Source: Amblyomma americanum (lineage: Eukaryota; Arthropoda; Arachnida; Ixodida; Ixodidae). Taken from it: a stretch of 64,000 nucleotides of DNA. The stretch spans positions 156,536,599 through 156,600,598 of the forward strand of contig NC_135502.1 of assembly GCF_052857255.1 (NCBI RefSeq). Reading direction: 5' to 3'. The position numbers were made by a program, and so were the translations under genes. The notes under the pieces are model-generated. The model had not been told where the DNA came from. It made no database searches and worked only from the letters and a program-made list of their open reading frames with translations. Shown here piece after piece: positions 1 to 11,112 of the stretch. Position 1 is the stretch's first letter, and every line of letters starts with the position of its first letter.

Positions 1-360
1 TCGCCCACTTGCATGTACCTTCAGATGTGTACTGTGAATGGATTAAATTAGCCGAGAGCTCGAAAACAACAGCTGCGTCCAACTGCCGAAGCTATTGAAT
101 GACGTCACAACACGTACCTCGCCGCAGAGCTGAATCGGTCTGGCCGGGCCGGCGGTGGCTGGCGCACCCTCCGCAAAATAGAGACATGCTTAAAGTCTCC
201 GCCAGTGCGGTCAGAGTGCGCCGAAACTGCCGAACGCGTTGGCGGTCAAGCACAGTTGGAGCATAGAGGGTCTCGGTTTGGCCGATGTGACGTCGCCATG
301 CAGCGCGCGCGCGCATTACTCCGGAGTGTAAACGCACCTTAACAGAGCCTGCGCTTAACA
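1..360 (-). repeat. GC-rich repeat unit (copy 1, minus orientation)
   Basis: A GC-rich segment containing the signature 'gaccctctatactcc' (read on the minus strand), a stretch shared with 'gcgttcggc', and a 'gacgtca' end. It matches 1335-1700 in the opposite orientation and 51285-51560 on the plus strand. It lies directly next to the tRNA-like repeat at 395-625, as it does at the 51-kb locus, so the two probably form one composite element. No coding capacity is supported. The left end is cut by the window edge. Confidence 0.7.
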
Positions 361-394
361 GCTAACCAACGTATTCAGTGGCGGCACCTATGGT

Positions 395-625
395 AGCCAC
401 TGAAACCCCCTGCCCACTCACTGAAAAAAAAAACCTGTGCCGAGGCTCAGAATCGAACAAGGGCCTTTGTAGTTTTAGGCGGAGACTCTACCACTCCGCC
501 ACGACGGCTCAAGATTTAACCATGAATAAAGGCGCATCTAATGATTGCACTCTTCCGATGCAGAAGTCTCCGCGCTTTCGCTACGTATATCCTGGACTAA
601 CACAGCTAGGCCATCAATTTTTTTT
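395..625 (-). repeat. tRNA-derived SINE-like repeat (copy 1)
   Basis: Read on the minus strand there is a tRNA-like core with an A-box-like 'tggcggagtggtagag' near 497-512 and a B-box-like 'gttcgattc' near 448. A 5' leader carries 'gcggagacttctgcatcgg'. The same leader, tRNA-like core and order occur on the plus strand at 51090-51280. The core is diverged and fused to repeat sequence, so this is a SINE and not a functional tRNA gene. Confidence 0.65.
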
Positions 626-1334
626 AACTGTCTTGTACCTTGGAATAAATGATTTCCGTTAAGTAGTTTGAAGTTGACTGGCACAGCCAAGAATGTTTCG
701 CCGGGCGAGCATGTGAAGACACAAGTGCTCTTTATACTGCGAACTGCCTTGTACGATCACCGACCATCGTGCCATGATAGTTATTCATCGACCGTGGCGA
801 TCATTTGACCAGCCTTAACAGGCTCCTTCAAAGGATAACTAGCACTTGAAGCGGCACTTGGAGTTCCTCTGCTGTTCGGCACTTGTAAATAGAGGTGCGT
901 CAAAAACAAAACCACGGGGCACGCAAAGCTCATAGACTCGAAGCGCCATAACAAATCGAAACTCTCGTGGCTGCCTGTGGCGCACCCAAGCATTGGTTTT
1001 CTTTGCTTCCAACATTCAGGTTGTCTTCTGTCTGTGTTCCTGGTGTGATAAAAGTGCGCTATCGGTTTTAAAACAAAACTTACTTCAATATTGAACCGCG
1101 CAACCTTCTTTTGTCAGCATCAGAGATTTAGCAGCTTCCATGTAAAAAGGAACATTCCTCCAAGGTGGCGTCTCTTGTCCTATGACGTCATCACGCTTGT
1201 ACTTGCGAGATTGCCTTGTGGCGGCGATACCTGTGTTTTGGTCCTTGCTATTTTCTACCTTACAAGAGCTTTGTTTTCTGTAAGAGTTGCGTTTTTGTGA
1301 TCAGGAGCTTGTATTCTATCGATACAAGGCAACC
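626..1334. other. Unassigned sequence
   Basis: About 700 bases between two inverted copies of the GC-rich repeat. Only short open frames are present on either strand and none shows a recognisable domain. It may be the interior of a larger element bounded by the repeat pair at 1-360 and 1335-1700. Confidence 0.5.
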
Positions 1335-1700
1335 TCAATTTCTTCTCAGTGTCCCTTTAATGCGCATTTATAGCCTGGCGTAACGCATGCGCGCGCACTG
1401 CACACCAACGTCACGTCGGCCAAAGCGAGACCCTCTATACTCCAAATGCACTTGACCGGTGACGCGTTCGGCAGCTTAGGCGCACTCTGACCACATTGGT
1501 GGAGACTTAGAGCATGTCTCTATTTTCGCCGAGTGCGCCAGCTGTGCCAGCCAGACCAGACTGATACGGTTCCGCGGCGAGGTGCGCGTTGTGACATCAT
1601 TCAATAGCTTCGGTCGTTAAGCGGCGCTGTTCTTTTCGAACTCTCGGCTAATTTAATCCATTCACAGTACACATCTGAAGGTACATGCAAGTGGGCGAGA
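1335..1700 (+). repeat. GC-rich repeat unit (copy 2, plus orientation)
   Basis: This is an inverted copy of 1-360. It shares 'gaccctctatactcca', the 'gtgacgcgttcggcag' block and the 'ggtacatgcaagtgggcga' end. Spacing between the two copies is about 1 kb. A third copy is at 51285-51560. Confidence 0.7.
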
Positions 1701-2637
1701 GAACCCGATCCAGTCGACCCTGTACCTCCTGAAATGCGGAGAAGCCGTTGAAGCGTCGGCCTTACTTTCAAGCCGCCTACATTAAATGCGAGCGCCCTTG
1801 AGTACCCATCCGTTTTTGTGGCAAGAAAATAAATAACCTCGCCCTTGCAACCGTGGGAGACCTGGACGCCGTCTTCTGCACCGTGCAACCGCGCCGTTCA
1901 AGGAATCACAATCTGTTGACCCCAAAGCCCCGGCCAGCCTCCGATGGGCGCGACGCACTGACCTTGTCCTGGCCCCTCGCGACTCCCCGCACTGGGGCTA
2001 TGATATTTAATTTGCAACGGCTGCTCATGGCGGAAGGGGGAACGACCCGCCAGCGCCTAACTAACCGTGCTCCCTCAAAGGCTTCGCACGTTCTGTGGGG
2101 CAGAGGTCACTGAAATGCAGGCCGGAGTTTTTGCGAGAACTTTGTCATCGGGCTCGGGAACGGGATCCATCGTAACGCTGGCAAGATGCTGGTGCAAACA
2201 TAAACGAAGCAATGGTAGCGACCCCCGATAGATGCCTTCAACGTGTGGCGGCGGTTGCTTTCATTTTGGCTGCTGCTAGACCGCACCGCTAGCCGCGAGA
2301 AATCACAGATTCTGCGTTTACGTTATGTTTCTTGTCACTGCGTCCTGTAACGTCATAAGAGTGCGCCGTGATGTCATAAGAGTTCCCGAGTTTGAATCGG
2401 AGTGGCGGGAAAAACTTTTTCAACTTCGAATGCAAATTTCTTTGAAATAAATGCATCTCAAGCAGGAAGCTTCTGTATCGCAAGAAGAAACCTGCTAGCA
2501 CTTCAAGGTCAGTTGGTCTTTAATATTGCTGTAATGGCTCTGTTATGCGGCTGAAGCGAAAAGCCTTTGGCCTTAAGACTTCACTGACACTGTACATTAC
2601 TCTTGTTGCAAATGCGAACACTTTGCACACTTTCCAG
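1701..2637. other. Unassigned, partly GC-rich sequence
   Basis: No recognised domain is present. A minus-strand open frame (1601-1888) and a plus-strand one (1853-2113) overlap here. Both run partly into the neighbouring repeat and neither resembles a family I know. Exons of the weakly supported gene that follows could begin in this interval, but I cannot place any. Confidence 0.4.
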
Positions 2638-3896
2638 GCTTCCACTAGCATGGATCCTGCTGCACCATGGAATCCAGGTGTTCTTGCTGAGGTCAATGGC
2701 CAGGTACGATGGCTTCTCATATTTAGAACTAGTTTGTAAGCTTGAAATGCTTTTAGCTCTCGTTCTTGGTAACTGCAGGCAAACAATCTAGAAACTGTGG
2801 AAACGTATAGGGCTGAGGATCAGTGCACACCTCTCGGACACGTGGAATTTTCCATCCAAATGGCTTGGAGCGGAAAAAAATTGCCTGCGCAGGAGCCCCA
2901 GGCACAATTTGAACCTGTGACAGCTCAGGGCAGCTTTGCTTAATGAACTCTTAGATCATTAAGCCATGTTCTAATTCATGTTCTAATTAGCACAGCCTCT
3001 TGTGCTAAGATTTAATTGCTGTGTTTTAAATATTCATAATCTTCGATCTTTTCGTTCTGTGTTTCCGAATTTTTGGCAGCATTACTGTTGCCAGGGTGCA
3101 GTGGAGCCTGAAGTAAAGACAAAAAGGCTCATCTATGTTGTCAAAGGCAGCTTATATGATTGCACATAAGCGTGACCTGGTGGCCCATCGTCCTGCTCAC
3201 TCCGAAGAAGAGAGCGATGTGTCATGTTTTATCATTAGTAGAGTTTGCAAGGAAAACTGCCATTTTCTTAATGTTACATATAGGAGTCCTGAGGAATAGG
3301 ATTTTAGCAGTTTTAATGTGGCAAATACTTCTTTCCCCAATCTGTTATAGGGCTTTATACAAAGCATATGTGCAGCTGTTTTATTGCAGATCCACCTCGG
3401 GAGCGGAAATTGTCAGTGCAGAGCGGTGGCGCTGGCTTCTTTCCCAAGGTCGAGACTTCCTGTTTTGCAAGGACGCCGCAAAACTTTTGTGGGGTTCCCC
3501 ACAAAAGTGACGCTCCTTCCTGGTGATGCTCCTTCCCCGAAGAGCCTTAGGGGAAAGAGCATTCAGGGAAGGAGCATCACCGGCTCAGTATGCCGGCAAT
3601 CGCTTAAGGCTGGTGGCATGCAGAAGCCGCGGATGAGCTCAGAAAAACTAGCAGCTGTGGGCAGTAAGCCTCTTTTATTTAGGTACATTTTCTGACTGAC
3701 AAAGGCATTTGTTTATTTAAGTGTGCATGACTTAAATACCTTTATTTTACAGCACCTGCATGTCTTCAATTTTGTCATGATTAATACTCTTTCAGATGCA
3801 TTTGATGCGTACAAGCTGCACAAGCTGCCGAGGATGAGAAAATGCGCAGAGCAGTTGAATTGCTACCTGGCGGACATGCTGAGGGGCATCAAGTAA
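2638..3896 (+). CDS. Putative multi-exon gene, 3' part (unidentified)
   Basis: This call rests on splice-site reading, not homology. Candidate exons are: 2638-2703 (after 'cacactttccag', 22 codons, before a 'gtacga' donor); 2779 onward (after 'taactgcag', open for 54 codons to a stop at 2941-2943, so a donor before that would be needed); 3390-3448 (after 'tttattgcag', donor 'gtcgag', weak); and a terminal exon 3796-3896 (after 'ctctttcag', coding for ...DAFDAYKLHKLPRMRKC... to TAA). A poly(A) signal follows at 3952. The terminal exon with acceptor, stop and AATAAA is the most convincing part. I recognise no protein family. Hairpins at 3484-3581 sit in the proposed exon region and argue for caution. 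It could be a pseudogene or a chance reading. Confidence 0.25.
3484..3507. repeat. Perfect 11-bp hairpin
   Basis: CTTTTGTGGGG (3484-3494) is followed by a TT loop and CCCCACAAAAG (3497-3507), a perfect inverted repeat. It stands immediately before a second hairpin. Confidence 0.9.
3522..3581. repeat. Perfect 15-bp hairpin with nested stem
   Basis: GGTGATGCTCCTTCC (3522-3536) pairs perfectly with GGAAGGAGCATCACC (3567-3581). A nested CCCC/GGGG pair sits around 'gaagagcctta'. Together with the preceding hairpin this makes two strong stem-loops within 100 bases. Confidence 0.9.
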
Positions 3897-3951
3897 TCAT
3901 CGCCAGCACCTGCCCCTGTAGTCAATGGCTGTAGTCAGATAAAAATGATAA

Positions 3952-3957
3952 AATAAA
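3952..3957 (+). promoter_or_regulatory. Polyadenylation signal AATAAA
   Basis: An AATAAA hexamer lies 56 bases after the stop of the candidate terminal exon (3894-3896). The spacing is normal for a metazoan 3' UTR. It only has meaning if the upstream exon is real. Confidence 0.3.
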
Positions 3958-4099
3958 GACAGCAAGAAAAATTATTTCATTGACTGCAGCCGGGTATTTA
4001 GTGCTGGGATGCAGCATTTGCTGCACTGAAGGGTTGCAAGCTCATTCAGGTAACCTACATATGCAGAGCTATTAACTGTACACCAGAGTACGTGTTGCA

Positions 4100-4350
4100 A
4101 GGCCATTGAATCCCCATGACGAGGCCCTCGTACCTGTACGAAGGTTACGTGGCCCTCGTATATACGAGGAACCGGAGTGACACGTATCCAATAGCGTATA
4201 TATGAGGCACGTATCACCCGTATATATGTGTTTCGCCATACGTGGAGAGAACGCGTATGCCATACGAGCACGTATTCATACGACCATATATGTGGACACA
4301 TATCCAATAATTGCGTATATATGAGACACATTTAACACATATATACGAGA
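4100..4350. repeat. Decayed CGTATATATGAG-type tandem repeats
   Basis: Irregular repetition of motifs such as 'gcgtatatatgaggcac', 'cgtatatatgtg' and 'gcgtatatatgagacac', with many CGTAT/ATACG words. The block ends just before the outer edge of the left palindrome arm at 4364. It has no counterpart beside the right arm. Confidence 0.6.
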
Positions 4351-4363
4351 TTTTTCAATAGGG

Positions 4364-4440
4364 TGCCCGTTTGTAAAACTTCAAGTATACTTCAGAAGAA
4401 TTTATTTCATGTTTACGAAAGCACTCTTTTAATACACTGC
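4364..4440 (-). repeat. Partial satellite monomer at left outer edge
   Basis: The outermost 77 bases of the left arm match, inverted, the first monomer of the ~170-bp array on the right (48241-48313). The array does not continue to the left of 4364. Confidence 0.6.
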
Positions 4441-4795
4441 AAGATGCTAAAATTGCGTACATATTTTTTTCACGTATTTGAAACGTGCTCAATGCGTACA
4501 TTAAGTCACGTATTTTTTTTCAAATTTTAAGAACATATTTCGAATACCAAGCATAAAACTTCAGGAATCAATTCGATGCATACTTTTAGTGCATTTATGG
4601 ATGCAAAATATGTTTAATATACGATATAAATATTCTTCCGTGTATTCAAAACATATTAGCTTTCGCTAAGGGCACAGTCATACCACAAGCAAAGAACCTC
4701 CGGGAAGTGAAGGCTTTGCTGTTGGTGGAACCTCTACTGTTGCAACTTCCTAGGTCCTCTATTGGGAAATCTTTTTATGAATAGCCATTGTCATA
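4441..4795. other. AT-rich unassigned sequence (left arm)
   Basis: No coding signal or recognised repeat is visible beyond the mirror copy at 47883-48240. Scattered 'cgtattt' and 'gcatac' words may be remnants of older satellite monomers. Confidence 0.4.
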
Positions 4796-4806
4796 TTGCC
4801 GATAAT

Positions 4807-5085
4807 CAATTTTAATGGCCGCCCTATTGAATTCAAGAAACCGAAACTGTGTCGCCATTTTCTCCCCTACGTCAAAGCAACTAAGGCAACCTTGAAAACG
4901 AAACAAATTTTCAGCAGTCGCAGTCTCTTAGCCGAGCGTATTCTATTATTATTAGTCGATAGGAAGTTGGCGCAATTTTCTTACTGATTTCTCAGTGCTG
5001 TCAATAGAAATATACTAGAAAATCAATTGCATTGGCCGCCATATTGAATTCAAGGAACCGAAACTATGTCGCCATTTCCTCCACT
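4807..5085. repeat. Dispersed repeat with duplicated 60-bp ends, central module M
   Basis: Two near-identical end blocks ('ggccgcc-tattgaattcaa' type, 4807-4866 and 5024-5085) flank a module at 4872-5015 ('tttcagcagtcgcagtctct' through 'agaaatatact'). Module M recurs at 8868-9006 and, more diverged, at 8660-8812. Mirror copies are in the right arm at about 47663-47806, 43645-43783 and 43839-43991. Direct end duplications around an AT-rich module suggest a non-autonomous element. I cannot place it in a named family. Confidence 0.5.
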
Positions 5086-5223
5086 GACGTCAAGCTCACA
5101 TAGTTTCACCTGTATCCACCCCACTGGACCGTGACGTCATCATTGGCACGCGGCAGGTGGTGGTTTCTACAATGCTATTGTAGATGGAGCTAGAAGTATC
5201 AATGCGAGATGTGCTGTTTTCTA

Positions 5224-5375
5224 GCAGCTGCCACACATGGCGCTGTGATCTCAGGGCGATAGCAGACCGCACGCAATCTCGAAACGTGATGAATAGTTGC
5301 TGCCACAGATGGCTCTGTGATCTCAGGGTGGTAGCAGACTCCACGAAATCTCGAAACGTGATGAGTAAGAGTTAA
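5224..5375. repeat. Two-unit tandem duplication of ~77 bp
   Basis: The blocks at 5224-5298 and 5301-5375 share 'gctctgtgatctcagggtgg'-type sequence and both end 'ctcgaaacgtgatga'. The mirror copy is at 47304-47455. Confidence 0.8.
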
Positions 5376-5599
5376 ATCTCTTTAAAAATTGCATCTCCTT
5401 TGCCGATTCTTCAAGGTATAAAATAATATTAAGATGAAAGACTTTATTGCCATTGTATACAAAGAAAAGGGACCCCCGACGAAAAGGTGCAAGTAGCAGC
5501 TTGAGAGTGTCTGAGGCCACACTCATAGACATGGCATAACGCCTGCAAAGACTGTTAGCTAGGGGCCTCCGTACGCGCTTGGGAGTTCCCCAAGCAACT
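5376..5599. other. Unassigned sequence (left arm)
   Basis: Short frames only and no recognised domain. Confidence 0.4.
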
Positions 5600-5760
5600 T
5601 CCAGAGCTCGCTGCGGCCCTGCATTCATGCAATGGCGCCAAAAGCAGCAAGGGCGGCTGGTTGAGCATCCGCCTGGCATGCAGGAGGTGCGGTATTCGAT
5701 TCCCAGTACCGCCGAGTACCGACCGGTGAAACAATGAGTACAAGCTTTCTCCTGGCCTGG
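5600..5760 (+). repeat. tRNA-derived SINE (second family), left arm
   Basis: It contains a tRNA-like core with A-box-like 'ggctggttgagcatc' and B-box-like 'ggtattcgattcc', closed by complementary 'ggcgg'/'accgcc' ends. The flanks are non-tRNA sequence, as expected for a SINE. The mirror copy is at 46919-47079 on the minus strand. Confidence 0.6.
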
Positions 5761-7607
5761 TGCTCGGCTTATCTGTGATGAAATGAAGACGAAATCACAT
5801 TGTGCCTTGGCGCTCTTTGGCCATAGATGCCCTTGCGCCATAAAAATCTATAATCGTCCGGAAGGGCGGCAATCCGGTCATCAGCGGGGACACCGGCGCG
5901 CTTCGTCTGTGGTTTTTTGCACACAACGTGAGTGATGCACTTTTTTACCAGCATGAATGAAACGCTTTTGAGAGTCTTGTTGCGGGCTTGTACTGCTATT
6001 GAAAAGGTCAGCAAAAATTATTCGCCACGGACCCTGCAAAATCTAGAGTGAACGGACCGCTTTTGCTGCCATTGAAGGCTGGAGACTCGAAGGCTAGGAT
6101 TCTCCCCAATTATTATGGACCGTCTTAATGCGCTTGCAAAGAAATCCTACGTGGCATTAGGAGCGAATGCTTTTCTTTTGAAATGCCGAGTGCGTATCAA
6201 AGCCGCTTCAGCATCGGTTCTTCCATGCTGTGTAGATGTAGCGGACATCACGTCTGCGTGATGTGATTGGAAACACAACTGAATTCCCCATCTACAAAAC
6301 CGAAATTATATTTTCCTCAGAAGCGTCCGCAGGCGAATACACAGAGTACACGGCGAGAGCCAGGCAGCGACTGACAGCGAAATTGCCCGAGAAAAACTGG
6401 AGCATTCACTGAAGGTCACTACGCGTGCTCGGCGAGAACACGGGCGCCTTCTCGTCTCGCCTGCCTGCCAAACAAGCGCGCAGAAGGCAAGGACACAAGT
6501 GAGGCCCGCGGAAGATATTGTTTGCGGAAAAATGAAACGCCCGCAGGTTTTTCTTTGCGTGGCAGATATCCGCTCCACAAAATTAGTGAATAAAGGCGGG
6601 AAAATTTTAGGTGCAAACACGCGATTGGTTTCCATGGATTGTCAAAAAGCGCGGGATTTTCAAACTCGTTTCTCATCCAGGAAGTGGTCGCAAGTATATA
6701 TCGTATCTTTTTAGTTTTATTTAGTTATCTGCACGTAGGTGCAAAAAGCTAGCATAGATTTAAATTGGCGTATCATTTTTAGCTGAAATAGCATTGCAGG
6801 GGCCAGCGCAGTCCGAAGAGTGTGTCTTGTGCTACAGAAAAGGAACCTGGTATATTAATGAAATTTCTTATGTTTTTCGATCCGTTCTGTCCGTAATCGC
6901 ACCAGAATTAAAAAAACAATGTTTGGGGCGCTAACTATGCACTTCATTCCCATCCTACGCGGGCGTTTCAAATGCTGTCGAACCGAATGTCATTCGACTC
7001 GGCTGCTGAACTTGCGCTGCCACACAATGTGCGTCAGTGACATTCCGTTCAGGTAGGATGTGACATTTGATACTTCGCTGCGCCTTCTAAGCAAGAGTCC
7101 TCACGGAGCTACAGCCGTCGCCATCGCTATGCCCCACTCACAGCGAGCTGCGCATCTGCTACGGCTGTTTCTGTTGATTTCGATACCTTCTGCTTGCTTT
7201 GCTCTGATTCTTTTCAGCAAATAACTCGTATACTCGCTAATACTCGCTAAATTGGTGCCATAAGATAACAGCAGGTCATTCAGTATTTAATGGACGAGAA
7301 ATTTCTTTAAGAATATGCCGACGATGAAGATGCACTCTGTGCTGTATACAAACGTGCACAAACAGAACGTTTACAGGACATAAAACCCAATCTGCGCTCT
7401 ATTTACGTGAAAGAAATTTTAATTTCACTGATTGTACTCTAGCTTGTTTCCGTAGTACGAGCGCAGTAGGGAGCGCCGATGCGATCCCCCGCTTGGGAAC
7501 AACTGATTGCCGGGTTTTTGGCATCGTGTAGGACCAATACTTGATTTTGAATAAACTTATATAGAGATATGTTCAGTGACCGTTCGCATTAATTTAGGCG
7601 GCCAAAT
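5761..7607. other. Unassigned sequence (left arm)
   Basis: About 1.8 kb with several overlapping short frames on both strands (for example 6306-6714). None shows a recognisable domain and none is preserved in one frame better than the others. The mirror is 45044-46918. Confidence 0.4.
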
Positions 7608-7844
7608 TTGTTATCTACAAGCGACACCGACGACTGCTGTCGGCCACACAAAGTATTTAGCGCTCTGCAGTATGGGTCACACCGGCTCTTCCCACTCGTA
7701 TGCGCATCTCTAATAAATGGTCAACCTCAAATCACTGCTGTCAAAACAAAACTTGAGAATTCGCTCCCTATAATTACCGAAGTCGCGCAGCACCTTATAG
7801 CAATGGTTTCTCTTAGCGCGGCGACCTTCCGAGGATTGGCGTAG
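7608..7844 (+). other. Unidentified 78-codon open frame, left arm
   Basis: An open frame containing LINGQPQITAVKTKLENSLP has an identical protein reading in the right arm (44807-45043, minus strand). There is no recognised domain, start context or splice evidence. Identity of the two copies may only reflect the low local divergence of the arms, so this is at most a remnant of an exon. Confidence 0.2.
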
Positions 7845-8659
7845 GAACTGATGGTAAGGTTTTTGCTTACGTTGGGGTGAAAAACCTAGCTGTCGCTCTG
7901 ATATAATACGCGTTGGGCGTGTTGGTGTCGCTCTCGGTCTAGCAGGACTGACCGGTGCGCCTCAGCAAAATCTAGAGTACTGCACTCAGGATTACTCACT
8001 AAAGTTTGGTCCACCTATAGAGGCTCACTCAAACTCATGAGCTCACTCACTTGCGATCACAACCCTTACAAGATTGGCTATCCACTTTCTTTAGAATGTG
8101 TAACCTTGTAGTTATTTTTACATTCTATGAACAATTGTTGATCGATAGTTGCTAGAAAGTTACTTCTTTGTATGTACCCTTGTGAGTAAATAGCAATAGA
8201 AAATAATTTTTACACTCTTTGCACCTTTGTTAATAAAAATGGTAGTAGAAAGTTACTTCTCTGCATATGCTCCTGTCAACAGAAAGTTACTAGAAAATAT
8301 TAGTGCAGTTCGACACATCGAGAGAAATAAATGAACGGCATGGGGCTTCAGGTCATTAATACTATTGTTCGCATAACCATGACATCTTACTTGAGTGCAT
8401 AGTGAAATCTGTTGGAGATAGTTAACAATTTTCCTATATCGAAAAGCGTCCAGTGTTATTCGAGCAAATTAGTTCGGAATCAAATCAGGGTATAGAAACG
8501 TGTTTTCAAAACAGAGGACATTCTATTTTAATAGATTTTTTTTACTGCTTTCTATGCACTGTTATGAGTAAAAATATACTAGAAATCAGAAAAACACGTT
8601 TGGTCATGTGAATAAAAGCCTAAAATAATCAAGTACTATAGCCGAACAATTAAAGGCTA
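7845..8659. other. AT-rich repetitive sequence (left arm)
   Basis: Repeated words such as 'agaaagttacttct' and 'tagtaactttc' relatives occur around 8140-8300, related to the dispersed module that follows. No coding signal is seen. Confidence 0.4.
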
Positions 8660-9010
8660 TTAAAGCAACCTCAAACACAAAATAAAGGTTAGCAATCATA
8701 ATCTTTTAGACGAGCATATTCTATCGCGTTTGTTGATAGAAAGTTGGTACAATTTTCTTACTGCTTTCTATGTGCTGTCGTCAGTAGAAATATACCAGAG
8801 ACCGAGAGAAAGTTTTTATGATACGAAGAAATGCCTAAATTAAGTACTGCAGCCTAACAGGTCAAAGCAACTAAAGCAACCTTGGAGATGAAACAAATTT
8901 TCAGCAGTCATAGTCTCTTAGCCGAGCGTATTCTATTAATATTAGTCGATAGGAAGTTGGTGCAATTTTCATACTGCTTTCTCAAATATGTACATAGAAA
9001 TATACTAAAA
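8660..9010. repeat. Two further copies of dispersed module M
   Basis: 8868-9006 is a close copy of 4872-5015 ('cgagcgtattctatta', 'gtcgataggaagttgg'). 8660-8812 is a diverged copy ('cgagcatattctatcg'). They lie nearly head to tail, giving a short array. Confidence 0.6.
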
Positions 9011-9050
9011 AAATTTGCTTTTGAGAGAAGGGTATGAAGCAGTAACTGGC

Positions 9051-9216
9051 TCATATATCTCGATGGACACCCGAATCCGCTGTAAGGGAAGGGATAAAGG
9101 AGGGAGTGAAAGAAGAAAGAGATGCCGTAGTGAAGGTCTCCGGAGTAATTTCGACCACCTGGGGCTCTTTAACGCGCACTGAAATCACACAGCACACGGG
9201 CGCCTTTTGCGTTTCA
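9051..9216 (-). repeat. Tick Ruka-type SINE body (left arm)
   Basis: Read on the minus strand it contains 'gcccgtgtgctgtgtgattt', 'cagtgcgcgttaaagagccc' and 'caggtggtcgaaatt', the characteristic body of the abundant tRNA-derived SINE of hard ticks. The tRNA-like head is missing, so this is a 5'-truncated copy. The mirror copy is at 43435-43600 on the plus strand. Confidence 0.75.
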
Positions 9217-9642
9217 AAGCGACTGAGGAGCCTCGAATATTGAACAAGCTGTAAGAGCTCCGGTCTCATAATCTAGAATGTGAGGAGGACCCGTTTTGAG
9301 CACAGCTAAAGCACCGGCGCAGTGCGTCTTCTGCATTTCTAGTAGCACCTCCTTTAACGCAAACACGGTACGAAGGTGTGGCCAGGAAAAATGCAGTGTT
9401 AGCTGTATTTTTATTTTCCCGTAATGCAATGAATCAGATTAACTCGAGAAAAAAATGTTGAGTTGCAAAGTTTAAACCAAGTAGACGTGTGAAAGCATCT
9501 GCTAATTATTCACCTCTCCTCACTGGCATATGTATATACACACAAACGCGGTTATCGATCGCTCTTCATTATCACACCCTCTTCGCTCGGCAGCAGCTGG
9601 CGCGACGTCCTCTTTCCATTGGCTATACCTGGCTCGACGCTC
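9217..9642. other. Unassigned sequence (left arm)
   Basis: No domain recognised on either strand. The mirror is 43009-43434. Confidence 0.4.
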
Positions 9643-10270
9643 CTACGAACTAACCTGATCGAGCACACCCGAGTTACTCCGAGGCTTCACACAAGATTCT
9701 TGGTAGGCTTTCACCTGGTTAAGTAGCGCCTTCCCACTACGAATGTCAGCTGCGCAGACGCTATCGGGCAGCGCACAGCCGAATGCAAGATTCAGCGATG
9801 GTGAGAGACTCGTAACTTGAGGCGGTGGGGGCTGGCAGCACCCGACTACCAATTATGCTTGATGCCGTGCGCACACACCTCAGGTCGTATGAACACACGA
9901 TCACATAGAACTCGTGAGAAGCGCTGCCGCCGACTATGCATTCGCAAAGGGAGCAAGAGCAACTGGAGGTTCGAGTAAAGGACAGACTGCGTGGACGTTT
10001 GAATGTTTATTTCAGTCAGGCACGTGCAGTGAAGTGGCAGTAGGAGCGAACATGACCGGTGTTCCAGGCGCTTAACTCACACGCTGGCAATCCAGAGACT
10101 GGAGGCGCCTACAAACCAACACGTATCCCAACATACACACACTCTGCAAGATACACCCGTCCCAATACGATGACTGCAGTACTTGATGCTGCGACACACC
10201 AACCCTCAAACATATCACTTGGCGTCGTGAACAAATCCAGTAGAGGGAAAGTCACCCCTCGTCACAAGCA
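9643..10270 (-). mobile_element. LTR-like segment with primer-binding-like site (left arm)
   Basis: Read on the minus strand, an AATAAA-containing block is followed after about 160 bases by 'ttggtagtcgggtgctgcc', which resembles an LTR end followed by a tRNA primer-binding site starting TGG. Next is a 69-codon open frame (9643-9852, with SGKALLNQVKAYQESC) ending near a 'gttagt' donor-like site. It could be the 5' end of an LTR retrotransposon or an exon of a host gene. No conserved domain decides between them. The mirror copy is at 42381-43008. Confidence 0.3.
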
Positions 10271-10951
10271 ACGAACTTGAAAGGTCGTGGGAGGCGCGAC
10301 TCGCCCGGCAGGACCTGGGAAGCCAGCAAGAAACCTTGGACCAAGCCGAGCGAGCTGCTAGAACCCGTGGGGCCCTGGAATAGCGGCTTCACCTGCAAGA
10401 ATCTCGGTTTTGCTATTTCAATAAAATGTCAATCCCTCCTCCTAGAAAATGAGACATCACCTGAAATAAAAATCACGACGATAAAAAAATTCCTCAGTGG
10501 GCTCTTGTAAATAACAATGGTGAGAAGATTTTTTAAACGTAATAATATGTTTCCCTGGAAAACCCCAGTTCCCATAGAACGAGTCGTAACGGGAAGCATT
10601 GTTTCTGTAATGCTTAGGAAAGAAGCCAATACATTCTTAAAAAAAACCGTTACACTGGCGAATTGTTTCTAAATTATGAACAAAAATTTATGCGCAATCA
10701 TTTTTTCTCTCCCTAGGGAAAATAACTATATCTTGACATTGTTCAGAAAAAAACTCAGTTACGAAAGAAAAAAAAGAACATGTTTATGAGAAATTAGATA
10801 AGGTCGAGCACAAACTCCCGCGCGTAAGGGATTCAAGGCTAGGATGCGAAGCAACGGGAATAGCAGAATATGCAGCGTTTCATTCATGAAATTATTCTAT
10901 TCACATTTTTTTCTTGTTATCCTGTATGCTTGTTGACACAGCTTTTTTTTT
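10271..10951. other. Unassigned sequence (left arm)
   Basis: Short frames on both strands and no recognised domain. The mirror is about 41704-42380. Confidence 0.4.

Positions 10952-11112
<161 letters not shown>

Noticed and set aside
5323..5841. 172-codon minus-strand frame
   Set aside because: It runs through the tandem duplication and the antisense of a tRNA-like SINE. The mirror copy is frame-broken and there is no recognised domain.
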